NCBI GenBank assembly: GCA_021186555.1
Contig: JAJKFL010000006.1
Span: forward strand, 4,492,715 to 4,556,714
From: Reticulitermes speratus
Lineage: Eukaryota; Arthropoda; Insecta; Blattodea; Rhinotermitidae
Direction of reading: 5' to 3'
Length of the DNA: 64,000 nucleotides
The notes under the pieces are model-generated. The model was not told the DNA's origin. It saw only the letters and a list, made by a program, of their open reading frames with translations, and did not search any database. Shown one piece after another: positions 47,926-60,973 of this stretch. Made by a program: the position numbers and the translations under genes. Positions within the stretch are counted from its first letter, which is position 1; every line of letters starts with the position of its first letter.

Positions 47926-50415
47926 TTCAACTGGTTTTGACTAATGAGGTTTGTTCTCATGATGAAGTTAGTCTCGTATGTAGTCCTTTTTAGTGTGAAC
48001 ATTATTTCTTTGTTCTCAGGTATCTGCTGAGGATGTAGGTTATGGAATGACCTGTACAATCCTTCTACTCGCAGCAGTTACCATCTTGAGGGAGAGTGAC
48101 AAGATGCCTGGCAGGTACTTCCCAACAGTACACATTACCTAGCAGCATTGTGGTACTAGGGCACACTACAGAATATTCACTGTGTTGTGTGCATGAGCTT
48201 AACATTTGTCATGGTAGTTCTGGCACTTAAGAAGCCTGCATCCATTTAGAATTTAGAGTGTGCTTTTTCTCAGCAGCTCAATTTACATATATTCATAGAA
48301 GGGTGTTGAAGTGCCAATCTCCAGCACCTTAAAGTAGGCCCTGCAACTTTCAGAAATACTTTTTGACACATGACAGAGCTGTTGTCTCTGTTAGCAGTTT
48401 CTCTTTGAACACTGTCTTTAAATTCTTGGCAAGAATACGGATTATGTACTTCAACTACTTTTCAGTGTCCCCCGAGTTAATAATCAAATGAGTTTAAATC
48501 TAGATATAGGAGGCCCCAGTCTGCAAGTTATTCATCGCTGACTGAATGCCTTTTCTAGGGCAGTTGTTGAGAAATTTGCTTTTATATAGATAAAAAGGAA
48601 AAGCCTTGGTGCATCACTTAACATATTCGATGTGCATTTATGATGAAACATGTTTGATTTTCCTGTGATGTACAAATGTTAGGGTAAGACGTCTGTGACT
48701 GTAACTTTTCGAATGTCTTTAACATCAAGAGTTAAGAGCTTATTCCGTTTTGTTAATAAAGTTTAAACATAACGGCGTTTAGCGTTTCATTAGAACACTT
48801 GCGGAAACCCTTACCATTGAATCAGTAGTATAATGGAACACATTGACATTCAGAGAATTGTTGAAGATATGGTAGAATTATACTATATATTGTGTGTAAT
48901 ATGGGTGGGATATATTGTGGAACATCTTCAAAGTCAGAGCGGTTCAAAAGTTGTGACGAGCTGCTTAAAAAAAGGCAGAAATTAAATAGAATGTTATGGA
49001 ACATTCTGATGTATAATTTCATGTTTTGTGGTTTAGTTTTGTCACGTATTGTAGCTGTTGCAGTGTTCAGTGCTGAGTGCAGTTTTCACCTTCAGATCAC
49101 TGCAATGTGTGCCAGAATGTTGGAAAGAGCTGGATTACATGATTCAATTAAATCCCAAAAGCTGAAATTTCATAATAGGCTCAAAAGCATGACAACAAGT
49201 ATATGTACATATTGAAGGTCGAACATAAAATTGTAAAATTCACACAGGTAGTGATAATTGCACAATATTTTTACTCATGATAAAATAAAGGAAATAGATG
49301 CTGGCATCTCCGTGCAGGGTCATAGGTAACTGTGAAATTCTTAGTGGATAAATTGGCACTAGAGTAAGTTTTTCCCCAAGTTTCTTCAGTTTTCGCCTGC
49401 TAATCATCATCCCATCACTGCTACATACTACCCTTTCACCACCTGTTGAGATGTGCGATGTCCCTGAGCAGGGAGCTCATTTTTCACATCTTAGGTATTT
49501 AAGATGGGAGCTTCACCTCTGACCTGTCACTTGGCTGGACACAGATTGAGGAAGTTAAGCTTTAAGTGTGGTAAAATAATGTTTGAATTACTTTGCAGGG
49601 GTGGAGTGTACACTCCAGGGGTTGCATTTGGAAGAACATCCCTTCTTGAAGAACTAGATAAGCATGGCGCAAAATTTGAAGTGCTCTCCTTAGAAGAGAA
49701 TTAGAGAAGTTTATGGCTGCAACTTGTGTTATACATCCATGGTTCTTACGAGTACTTAATCAAAGCTTAAAGATGTTGCATTTATTATAAATTTAATGTG
49801 TGTTTAATAACTTACAGGTGTATAGTTAAATAACAAATACGCTTATTAAACAGATTGCATATATTATGTTTTAAGTGTTTAATAACAACAGGTCTATGGA
49901 TAGGCAACCTTGCCTGATCATTTTCGTGTAACTTTATTTTTCTACCATACTGAATTTTGAGAAATAGAGGCTATTTTTGCTATCTTTTAAGACTGAAATG
50001 TGTCTGGTGCATGCATGTGGTAAATACTCATTTAAAAGGGTAATTAATGGTACTGAATTCTGTAGCCACCACCTCTTTTCTTGAATATAATTAAATGGAG
50101 CTATGATATGTATGTATGCTATTTTATGTCATGTTATTCATGAAGGTAAGGTAGCAATGGCATTTTACTCCAGATGCATTGAAGATGAGAAACAATGATT
50201 GTTGCTGATACAGAACAATTATGACTGTAATGTGCTGATGTCTAAGAGAGCATTTAATATGGAATGTGATAAATCCCAAGTTTGTTGGTTTATATATAAA
50301 GATATTGCTTTTTTTCACACTGAATCAATGCACTTTTTTGTGATAATACAGGGGTGTGCTGTTTTCATGTTTGCTATATTTTTGCATATGAGAAGTGTGT
50401 GTAATTGAAATATAT

Positions 50416-50421
50416 AATAAA
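50416..50421 (+). promoter_or_regulatory. Candidate poly(A) signal AATAAA, copy 3
   Basis: Conserved hexamer in TATATAATAAAGTTTCATAA about 710 bases after the copy 3 stop. Confidence 0.45.
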
Positions 50422-50603
50422 GTTTCATAAGTACATGAAGGTGAAAGATTTTAATGATTTCCTTTTATTCTCTTCATTCACATGATTATATATTCACATT
50501 TTCTGCCATGTTGAACAAAGAAGTTACAGATTCAGATGCGAAATCATGATGTACCATATTTCAAGACAGTTTTCCGTAATGCGATACTACATCAATCAAA
50601 TTT

Positions 50604-50870
50604 TTTTAATATTGTGAATGTTGGAGACGCCGGGTAGTGATGGAGAGGGTACGTCAAAGCAGGGGGCTGCTTTGCCGATGTCATGCTAAACAGTTCCATA
50701 AGCTGTCAACAGGAGCATGCTTTACCCACAGCCAGTGAGCCTTGCCGACTACAGTAACGCACGAAGGCGCCGCATATGGCCTTAGTTTATCGTTTCTAAT
50801 CTGTTATAGGTACCAATCTGTCGTCAGGATCAGACGTCAGAGGTCGGATAGAGAATGAAAGTTCTAGCTT
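50604..50870. repeat. Spacer-only CpG-rich junction segment, spacer 3
   Basis: Third occurrence of the segment described at 20846-21077, slightly diverged (GGAGACGCCGGGTAGTG near its start). Confidence 0.65.
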
Positions 50871-51424
50871 GGGAGGGTTACGTCATGGTTTAAGTATGAA
50901 CCCAAATATTTTTGCGACAATCCTTAAGACTGAACATGCAAAATTGAGAGTAGCATTAAGAAAATACACACTGCTTTTACTCTGCAGATGAATTCTTTAT
51001 GTGTAAAGATGATCAATAATACTCTTTTATAAGATGTTGTTAGTATTTGATACTAAAAATTGTGTATATATGACTTGTTCCACATCCTATCGTCTTGGTG
51101 ACACTTATGAGTATATGGAATGTATGTATGCGCCTACACATATGAACTCTATAACTTGGAACTTCGGACTTCTTGCCAGTCATTAACACACCTGCATCCG
51201 CTCTTGGATTTGTCTTCGTCCTTGGTTCGTGCCGGTGTTGTCAATTGGCCTGTGGCTGTGACGTGTTGAAACTTGTGAACGTCTTTAGAGGTGAAATGCA
51301 TTTTGTGCAAGTAACATAAGCGGTCACAAGAAGAATTACTGATTGTAGGGTAGAAAAATCACGTTTTACTTAAATTTGCTGATGGAGCTTAGTTTTCTGC
51401 TGGAATGAATGTAGTGATAACGTG

Positions 51425-52219
51425 TGGATTTTTTACATTTCCATTTTCCATTTTATTTCCATAAATCCATCAAGTACAGTAGGATGTGGAAATAGTAATT
51501 AATAGTAGATTAAAATTAATTACATAATTGATTACAAATGTACACGTAAGAGTTTGCATGATAACAGTAATCGTAGATATCCATAACATAATTACTAAAT
51601 AATGTGTGATCAAGAATGAAAACTCATGTAAAAAGTATAAAATCAGGCTATTAATATCAGATGTAACTATATTTAAGTATTATGATTAAAATACTCCTCT
51701 AAGGTATAAAAAGAATTAGAAAGAAGAAATTCCTTTAGGGCAGGCCCAAAAAGTTTCAAGTCAATCTTTAAGGCTTTTGTGTTTGTTGGTAAATGATTAT
51801 ATAATCCTATTCCCATATAATATGCCCCTTTTTAAATTTGGTCAAGTTGGTGTTCAGCTGATGCAAATTAGCATTATTTCTTGTATTGTAATTATGAATA
51901 TCCTTGTTCATTTTATATAATTGCATATTATTGATTATATATATTAGCATGGAATATATGTATTTTGAATAAAAGGGAAGAATTCCCATTTTTCTAAACA
52001 GATCCCTGCATGAATCCTTAGAACCTGAATCTGTCATAATCGTAACATCTTTTTTGCAGTTTAAAAATTTGTATACTATTTTGCGAGTTCCCCCCAAAAA
52101 TTATGCCATAGTTTATAACTGAATGTGCACAGGCAAAATATATCATTATTATGGTCTTTTGACATACTACAGTTTTATTAATGGATCTTAGTGCAAACCA
52201 TTCTGAATTCATTTTAGCC
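51425..52219 (-). pseudogene. Non-LTR RT C-terminal fragment, spacer 3
   Basis: Sister of the fragment at 40206-40980: - strand MNSEWFALRSIN, NYGIIFGGNS, DSGSKDSCRDLFRKMGILP, YNTRNNANLHQ. Frame broken. The nested elements of spacer 1 are absent. Confidence 0.82.
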
Positions 52220-52416
52220 CTTGAAAAAGTGGCTCTTCATTTTATAATTATCAGGGATCCCATAGCATGCCTACATAATCCTTGATGTGATCATCCATAT
52301 ACGATTTGGTGAAGAGTACAAATTATAGACCTACTGAGTAATTTGAATTATTTGCTCATGCCCCCAATTAGTTTGTGTAACTGAGAGTATACTGTAGTTA
52401 AGTGCTGTGAATAATC

Positions 52417-55400
52417 ATGTTTTCAGAACTGTCAGCAATGACTAGTGAAGGCAATAAGTTGGATGTCATAATATTTGGTGCAACAGGCTTTACAGGCAAG
52501 GTTGCTGTGTATGAAATAATCAAGTTAGCCAAGGAGAAGAGTATCACATGGGGTATTTCTGGAAGGAATAGAAATAAGTTGGATAATGTACTGAAGGAAG
52601 TTGAAGAAAAAACAGGTAACTACTTAGTCCAAGCTAATGTAGATAGTTTCAAGACTTCTTTTCCTTCAAAATCTTCATGATTCTTAATTAATTAACTCTT
52701 CAAAGTACTGCTGTTTCCTTAACAAAGAGAGTATTTGTGAGTCAACATTCTAATATAATCTTAATATATTCCTTATATTTTGTACATTCCTTTCTTCAGA
52801 AGTGGTGCAGAATTTAGGTCATATTACAGCAGATTGCCAAAGCAAAATGAAAACTCAAGTCTGGCTGTCAGTATACATAAAGAAACACAAATTGAATTCC
52901 ACCAAAGTTGACGTTTTGTATTAGTGGTTAATCACATTCAACAACATAAATATGAGCCAGTGTATTCCAACAAGTCTGGGAAGACGTAAGTTACTGTCAC
53001 CTTTGTTCATTATGGTTTCCTGCATATCTGACAACAATAACAGGGCACAAGTGAGGGTATGTATGATGGTTATACTGGCATGGTGACAAATATATATAGC
53101 TTCTGTTTGAACAGTAGCCACGTTTCAAGTAGCTTGGAATAAGGAACTGTAAAACAGTGTGGTAGTAGAACCTGCTGTACCTTAGTTATGTTCATTTGTG
53201 ATGGTGTGTGTGTCCATGGTTTGAGAGTAGCTCTGCCTGGAATCTGAACAGAGGATGTTTTCTTTATCTTTATTCTATTCAACCCGTGAAGGTTGTAGAG
53301 CCAGATTTTGAAATGTACAGCTCTAAAATACTGGGATGGTAACTTCTTGTCTATATATTTTTTATGTATGGTATGTTTAATGGCATTGTCAGTAGCTCAG
53401 ACCAGGGCTGCACAATCCTGAGTACTGGATCACCAGATAAAAGAGAGGTTCACAGGCCTCCCCAGAAGTGTGATTTCACAATATGGAAGTTGCTTCATGT
53501 CACCCATCTGGCACCTAGAATATAAAGGTGTTTTCTAGATTCTTGGAAATTTTGTGGACCCCTGGCTCAAACTGGGTAGTATTGCAGGGTAGGATGATTG
53601 ATGAATAATGAATTAGAAAGAATGTGGAAGGGGAGTCATAGCCTGATTTCAGATTCTGTAGCATTATTGCTTTATCTGACTCTTATTGGCTGCCATTTTC
53701 TTTTTGGCCCATTTGTCATATTAACGTCACCCACTCTGATGACCACCCCCACGAGGCAGAGCAGTGGCCAAAATTGACATGACAGTTCCCAGATATAATA
53801 ATGACCATGTACTGCAGCATTTACCTGGAGGGACTGAGAAAATGCAGAAGATCTCAGCCAGGATGTCTGGTCTGTGAGTCAGAATATAACCTGGGACCTC
53901 TTGTATATGAAGCAAGAATGGTACTCACTTGACTGTGACATACAGTGGGCTTTCTTGTCATTACATGTTGTGGTATGAATTTAAATGCACTGAACATACA
54001 TGTGTTACCATGAAATGTGTGAATTTACAGATGCAGACCTTGCTGCAATCACAGTTGTAGTGGCAGATGTGGAAGATGAATCATCTCTTCAGGAGATGGC
54101 ATCTAAAGCTCGTGTTGTGGTTAATTGTGTTGGTCCGTACAGATTCTATGGAGAGCCTGTTGTTCGTGCGTGTATAGCAAGTGGGGCTCATTATCTGGAT
54201 GTGACTGCTGAGCCTCAGGTGAGCAGACTAGGCAGGGACTGGTGATTCTTAATATCCGTATATTAATACTTCCTGTAGATATGTCATGCTTCATATCCAT
54301 TACTAAATCAGTTTCATCTGTTACAACATAGTGGGACCTGGTCAGTCTCTTCTAGATCTCTGCAGGCTTTAGATTCAGGAGGTTTTTGAATCAATTGTCA
54401 CACTGTTTATAAATGCTTTTTTATGCAATGAATAACTAAGTAGCTTCCAGATGCTGTTAAATTTGAAAATGAATAAAGTTGAAGGACATCGTAGCCACTA
54501 CTAGAAGGAAGGAATTGTGTGCACCCAAAGCAGCAGCTTGCAGAGCATTCAGATAGGAGTGGTTTCTGAACAAGGTCATTACATTCATATTGACAGGGAG
54601 GTTACTGTGAGTAATTTTGAGGTAATTGACACATTAATGTATGAGGCTAATGTTTTTGAAGAGGTTGAGAGGGTTGTTGGTGACAGAGGTGTAAAATGGG
54701 AGGACATGAGAAAACTGTAGCAAGCAGCATTTGGGCATTGGTGGGTTTGGGCTGTAGGTTATAGCATAAGACAGAAATGACAGTTTGTATTTTGGACCAT
54801 ATTTCAATAATGAATTCTGTGGAATATGGTAACTCAGTTTGAACAATTCTTATAAATACACAGAGCCAAGCTGTATGAAGAACAGTTATAAAACTAGGGG
54901 ATGTGGGGTCTTCAGTATGGCAGCATGCTGTACAGATGCTGATGATAGTTAAATGTGGAGCTTTTGTGGATGATAGTTGGCAGGGGACAAGCAAAGCTGC
55001 AGAGTAAAACGTGCTTGCATGGTACTTTGGCACAGCTTGCTGACAGACGAAGTGGACGCTGAAGGAAAGAAGGTCAAGTAGAAAGAAAGAACAGAACATA
55101 GTGCATTGGATACAGGTTATGTGTTCGTTTCACAAGAAATTGTGTTTCAGCACAGCTTTATTGTACTGTTGTAATATTATGATTTGATGCAACTGTTCCA
55201 GTTCATGGAGAAGATGCAGTTGGACTATCACAAGGCAGCTGAGGAGAAGGGAGTGTATGCTATAAGTTCTTGTGGGATTGGACAGTGTTCCAGTTGATCT
55301 TGGGACAGTATTTCTGATGAACAAATTTCAAGGTTTGTCATTATAGATGCCATTGCTACTGTAGCATTTGTTACTCATATACTTGTTGAGTAAGACCACC

Positions 55401-58400
55401 TGATTCAACTTATTTGAATGTCTGTTAAAAAAGATTTGATTTATCCGATACAGTATGGATGAACTTTCCCGGTCTTTACACTATTAAGTACATATACTGT
55501 TAAACTTTCAGCTATGAGAAGTGTAAAGTTTGTTGACTAGATGAGCAGCTATTAGATTCTTAATATGGACATTGCTTCATGAATTTAGATTGATGGGTGA
55601 GTGGGTGGGTGAGTGGATGATTACTTGGGTGGTTGTTCAGTTAGTTATGTTCGCATATATTAAGAGTGTTTTTTTTTTTTTTTTGCAGGAGATTTGAACT
55701 CTGTGGAGAGTTACCTAGAATATGGACCTATTGTACCATTTAAGGTAAAGTGCTGCATAAGTGCATAGTTTTGAATATATGTATCATTCATAAAACTTGT
55801 AAGGTGTACATATTATTGTAATTATTTTAGGGTGCATTGGCGCACTTTGGTACCTGGGAGTCAGCAGTATATGTTTTAGCCCATTACGATGAACTGCGAT
55901 CAATTCGTCAGAAGCTGTTTGCTGATCGCCTACCTCCATTTTCCCCACAGTTAAAACTAAGGTAAAGACAAGTGTTTTTATCCGTTTTATGCACATTGTT
56001 CATACCATTTGGATGATGATTATGGTTATTATGTTGGTGGTGGTGATTGATTGGTTGGTTGTTTTGGTGGTCGGTCAGTGGGTTGTCATTGTCATCATCG
56101 CCGTGGTTGTTGTTGGTGGTGGTGGTGGTGGTGATGGTGGTGGTGATGGTGGTGGTGGTGGTGGTGGTGGTGGTGGTGGTGGTGGTGGTGGTGGTGGTGG
56201 TGGTGGTGGTGGTGGTGGTGTTGTCATAGTCATGGTGACCCTCAGGTTTGTCCTCAATATCATCATAAAAAATTTATTGTCTTGAACCTTGTAAATGGTA
56301 TGTAATATAGTGTCAGTAGTGAGTATGAGGAGCTGATACAGTAAATAGAACTACAGTGCTCAGAAATGTATTGCATATTTCTGATGAAATGTTCCCTGTA
56401 GACTGACGCATGTCAAGTCTCTTCTTTAATTTAAGAGAGCAGAAGTGAATTGAGTGCCGTACTTGAGATACTTTGATGGTTTATTTGAATTTTTAGTTCC
56501 TCAGTTAACACTAGTGATTGAAATATATGTATTTCTGACTTCTAGTCATTTGAGTGGATTTATTTATATAATTCATTGTGTTCTGCTGAGGAGTATGTAT
56601 TACATTTATGTAAAATGCCATTTGATTGCAGTATGCCATGGCAGGTTCACTACAAAATATTTTGTTTGTACATATTCTTGTTTCATGGCAAAAAATTAAA
56701 ATATTGTGGAATAAAGTAAGTTGCTAAGTAAGTAAAGGTGACTGTAACATGCTTAAAACATACATAGACTTACTTAGTTTATGGTGAAATTTCAGATATC
56801 TGTTCAAAAATGAGCATGTTGGTGGATGGTGCGTACCATTCCCTAACTCTGACAGATCTGTGGCACTACGTTCACAGAGATACTTCTTTGAACATGAAAA
56901 ACTACGACCTGCCCAAATTCAGTCTTACATCGTCTTCAAGTCAGTTTTCTTTGTTCTACTTGTTGGCATTTTTGCACTCATCTTGCTTTTGCTTTCGAAG
57001 TTCCAGTTTGGAAGAAAGTTGTTGCTTAAGGTAAGGTGACATTGTTTCAGTCCATGCAGAATTACACAGTAATGACACATTTTCAGGCTTATCCATTTGA
57101 GAATTGTCCTACCTAATAAGCCTTATTTGTTGTATTTTTACAAAAATGTTGTAAGAAGGTTTTACTGTATATATAGGAGTAACAGACGAACTGATAGGTT
57201 GGTATGTGAAATGGCAGTAGATACATGTACCTGCAATTGCCGAAAGAACTGAAATTCATTTCATTCTTGGAGGGCTTATGAAAAACATGGAGACAGTAGT
57301 GCAGGTAGCTCATAACTGGCCTGGGTTCAAACTGTCATATTTGTGAGTTCACCGTGTTGTGGGTGTGTTGACATCTATGGCTGTTTGCCTTATTTGTAGC
57401 CTGAAATAGATAATCATGTGTTCATAATAGTAGAAAAACTTAGAGAAAAATTCAGTTTGCTGGGTTTGTGTGGTTAGTGATAAAGAGCATCGGTATTGTC
57501 TTTGTTATTGATGTGTTTCTAGTATCCGCGTGTGTTCAGTGGTGGATTATTTGTCTCATGAGGGTCCATCTGAGGAGAAAATGAAAACATCATATATGAA
57601 CCTGACACTGTTTGGGGAAGGCTGGAAAGAGAAATTAGCAGAACCAACAGACCAGCATGATTCTCCACCAAACAAACATATTGTTGTGAAAGTAGGTGCT
57701 TCTTTATGTACTTCACATTTGGTTCAGTATTCTCATAGTTACACCTTATGCCGACTTCCCACCAATACCAGATGCACTTTTCTTTCTTCCTAGTCCTTCT
57801 TCATGTAAAGCCAAGAATCTCAAGTTTAAAATTACAAAGCTAAAGGGCATTAATTTTAAATCAATTGATGTTTTGTGTTATCTTTAAGTCTCCGTGCAAT
57901 AGGTGCCATTTTATTTTTATTTCCACGTTTTTAGGTGGCATAACCGAAATTAAGATATAATGTTGACATATTAATACAGTAAGATTTCTTTTGATGATAC
58001 CCACGTCAAGTGATTAGATCACCCAACATTACAGAGAGAGTTCCATCTATTAGCTAGCTTCCTATCATGAGCTCCACCCTGGTGCAAGTATATAATCTGG
58101 GCAGGCCGGCTTTCATCTCATAGCAGAACATTGGTGATTGAGACAGAATTGTTGTAAGAAATGGTGGTTGAAGTGGGTACCAAACCAAGAAGTTTAATTG
58201 AACTCTCTTCCCATAAAAATCTTCAACACATGAGGCTAATAATATTTATACTTTAATTTTTGCTGCCTGTGGAAAGAAAGGGATCTCCTGAAGCATGTTC
58301 CAAGCCACTGTGCAGCTCGTAGTTATGTCTCTGAGTGGTAGTGCATAGTAGTACATGTAGGTGTAAATATGACTTATCAGTGTTCTGTGATCAGAAGAGG

Positions 58401-60230
58401 ATTGATGTGTTGATTAATAATTCAGCTGGTTTTGACTAATGAGGTTTTATCTCATCATGGAGGTAGTCTCATGTGTAGTTCAGCCATGGTAGGCAGGCCT
58501 CCTTTTTAGTGTGAACATTATTTCTTTGTTCTCAGGTATCTGGTAAGGATGTAGGTTATGGAATGACCTGTACAATCCTTCTACTCGCAGCAGTTACCGT
58601 CTTGAGGGAGAGTGACAAGATGCCTGGCAGGTACTTTCCAACAGTACACATTACCTAGCAGCATTGTGGTACTAGGACAGACTACAGAATATTCACTGTG
58701 TTGTGTGCATGAGCTCAACAGTTGTCATGGGAGTTCTGGCACTTAAAAAGCCTGCATCCATTTGGAATTTAGAGTGTGCTTTTTCTCAGCAGCTCAGTTT
58801 ACATATCTTCATAGAAGGGTGTTGAAGTGCCAATCTCCAGCACCTTAAAGTAGGCCCTGCAACTTTCAGAAATACTTTTTGACACATGACAGTGTTGTTG
58901 TCTCAGTTAGCAGTTTCTCTTTGAACACTGTCTTTAAATTCTTGGCAAGAATATGGATTACGTACTTCAACTACTTTTCAATGTCCCCCCGAGTTAATAA
59001 TCAAATGAGTTTAAATCGGGATATAGAAGGCCCAGTCTGCAAGATATTGATCGCTGACTGAATGCCCCTTCTAGGGCAGTTGTTGAGAAATTTGCTTTTA
59101 TATAGATAAAAAGGAAATCCTTGGTGCATCACTTAACATATTGGATGTGCATTCATGATGAAACATGTTTGATTTTTCCTGTGATATAGAAATGTTAAGG
59201 TAAGACGTCTGTGACTGAGTAACATTTCAACTGTCTTTAACTTCAAGAGTTAAGAGCTTATTCCGTTTTGTTAATACAGTTTAAACATAACAGCATTACA
59301 TTTTTTCATTTTTTCGTTTCATTAGAACAATTACGGAAACCCTTACCATTGAATCAGTAGTATAATGGAACACTTGACATTCAGAGAATTGTAGAAGATA
59401 TGGTGGAATTGTACTATGTATTGTGTGTAACATGGGTGGGATATATTGTGGAACGTCTTCAAAGTCAAAGCGGTTCAAAACTTGTGACAAGCTGCTTAAA
59501 AAAAGGCAGAAATTAAATAGAATGTTATGGAACATTCTGATGTAAAATTTCATGTTTTGTTGTGTCACGTATTGTAGCTGTTGCAGTGTTCATGTGCTGA
59601 GTGCAGTTTTCACCTTCAGATCACTGCAATGTGTGCCAGAATGTTGGAAATAGCTGGATTACATGATTCAATTAAATCCCAAAAGCTGAAATTTCATAAT
59701 AGGCACACAAAAGCATGACAACAAATATATGTACATATTGAAGGTCGAACATAAAATTGTAAAATTCACACAGGTAGTGATACTTGCACAATACTTTTTA
59801 CTCATGATAAAATAAAGGAAATAGATGCTTGAATCTCCATGCAGGGTCACAGGTAACTGTGAAATTCTTAGTGGATAAACTGGCACTAGAGTAAGTTTTT
59901 CCCCAAGTTTCTTCAGTTTTCCCTGCTAATCATCATCCCATCACTGCTACATACTACCCTTTCACCACCTGTTGAGATGTGCGATGTCCCTGAGCAGGGA
60001 GCACATTTTTCACATCTTAGGTATTTAAGATGGGAGCTTCACCTCTGACCTGTCACTTGGCTGGACACAGATTGAGGAAGTTAAGCTTTAAGTGTGGTAA
60101 AATAATGTTTGAATTGCTTTGCAGGGGTGGAGTGTACACTCCAGGGGTTGCATTTGGAAGAACATCCCTTCTTGAAGAACTAGATAAGCATGGCGCAAAA
60201 TTTGAAGTTCTCTCCTTAAAAGAGAATTAG
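52417..60230 (+). pseudogene. SCCPDH-like oxidoreductase, copy 4 (frameshifts in exons 3 and 7)
   Basis: Nine exons: 52417-52615, 54031-54218, 55202-55332, 55689-55744, 55831-55961, 56796-57030, 57523-57691, 58536-58630, 60125-60230. Exon 3 is 131 nt against 130 (GGGATTGGACAG where the others have GGGTTTGACAG). Exon 7 is 169 nt against 168 (ATTATTTGTC, one extra T). This is the most diverged copy: DVTAEPQ for DVSGEPQ, ESYLEYGPIVPFK in exon 4, PPFSPQLKLR at the end of exon 5, PNSDRSVALR in exon 6. It lacks the intron 6 cassette and the intron 7 palindrome and has a large GGT repeat in intron 5. The exon 5 donor context (GGTAAAG) also differs. Two independent indels make a real pseudogene more likely here than in copy 3. 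Confidence 0.87.
56113..56221 (+). repeat. (GGT)n trinucleotide microsatellite in intron 5 of copy 4
   Basis: About 36 GGT triplets with two GAT interruptions. Long ORFs read through it on both strands (poly-Gly, poly-Val, poly-Pro) are artefacts of the repeat. Copies 1-3 have only short TGCTGCTG-type sequence at the same place. Confidence 0.95.
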
Positions 60231-60967
60231 AGAAGTTGATGGCTGCAACTTCTGTTATACATCTCCGGTTTTTACAAGTACTTAATCAAAGCTTAAAGAT
60301 GTTGCATTTATTATAAATTTAATGTGTGTTTAATAACTTACAGGTGTATAGTTAAATAACCAATACGCTTATTAAACAGATTGGATATATTATGTTTTAA
60401 GTGTATAATAACAACAGGTCTATGGATAGGCAACCTTGCCTGATCATTTTGATGTAACTTTATTTTTCTACCATACTGAATTTTGAGAAAATATAGTCTA
60501 TTTTTGCTATCTTTTAAGACTGAAATGTGTCTGGTGCATGCATGTGGTAATTACTCATTTAAAAGGCTAATGAATGGTACTGAAGTCTGTAGCCACCACC
60601 TCTTTTCTTGAATATAATTAAATGGAGCTATGATATGTATGTATGGTATTTTATGTCATGTTATTCATGAAGGTAAGGTAGCAATGGCATTTTTACTCCA
60701 GAAGCATTGAAGATGAGATACAATGATTGTTGCTGATACAGAACAATTATGAGATGTTATATGGCTTTGTGACTCTAATGTGCTGATGCCTAAGAGAGCA
60801 TTTAATATGGGATGTGATAAACCCTAATTTTGTTGGTTAATATATAAAGATATTGCTTCTTTCGTTTTCACACTGAATCAATGCACTTTTTGTGATAATG
60901 CAGGTGTCTGCTGTTTTCATGTTTGCTGTATTTTTGCATATGTGAAGTGTATGTAATTGAAATATAT

Positions 60968-60973
60968 AATAAA
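60968..60973 (+). promoter_or_regulatory. Candidate poly(A) signal AATAAA, copy 4
   Basis: Conserved hexamer about 740 bases after the copy 4 stop. Confidence 0.45.

Larger units (their letters stand above)
41307..49704 (+). pseudogene. SCCPDH-like oxidoreductase, copy 3 (frameshift in exon 5)
   Basis: Nine exons: 41307-41505, 42940-43127, 44119-44248, 44744-44799, 44907-45036, 45650-45884, 46813-46980, 48020-48114, 49599-49704. The family motifs are as in copy 2, with GFDS and DVSGEP intact. Exon 5 is 130 nt against 131: one C is missing from the run before AAGTTGAAACG, placing TGA at 45027-45029. The remaining exons are open. Exon 1 shares MTSEGN and EIIKLAK with copy 4 rather than copies 1-2. 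Intron 3 holds a 155-bp LINE 3'-end insertion, intron 7 a palindrome. The single lesion is in a C run, so a base-calling error would restore the frame; treat the pseudogene label as provisional. Confidence 0.85.
39649..50870 (+). repeat. Tandem array unit 3 (contains SCCPDH-like copy 3)
   Basis: An 11.2-kb unit carrying the older RT fragment in its upstream part and the third gene copy. Confidence 0.85.

Noticed and set aside
55989..56285. Overlapping ORFs rich in Gly, Val or Pro
   Set aside because: Translation of the GGT microsatellite, with no other coding support.
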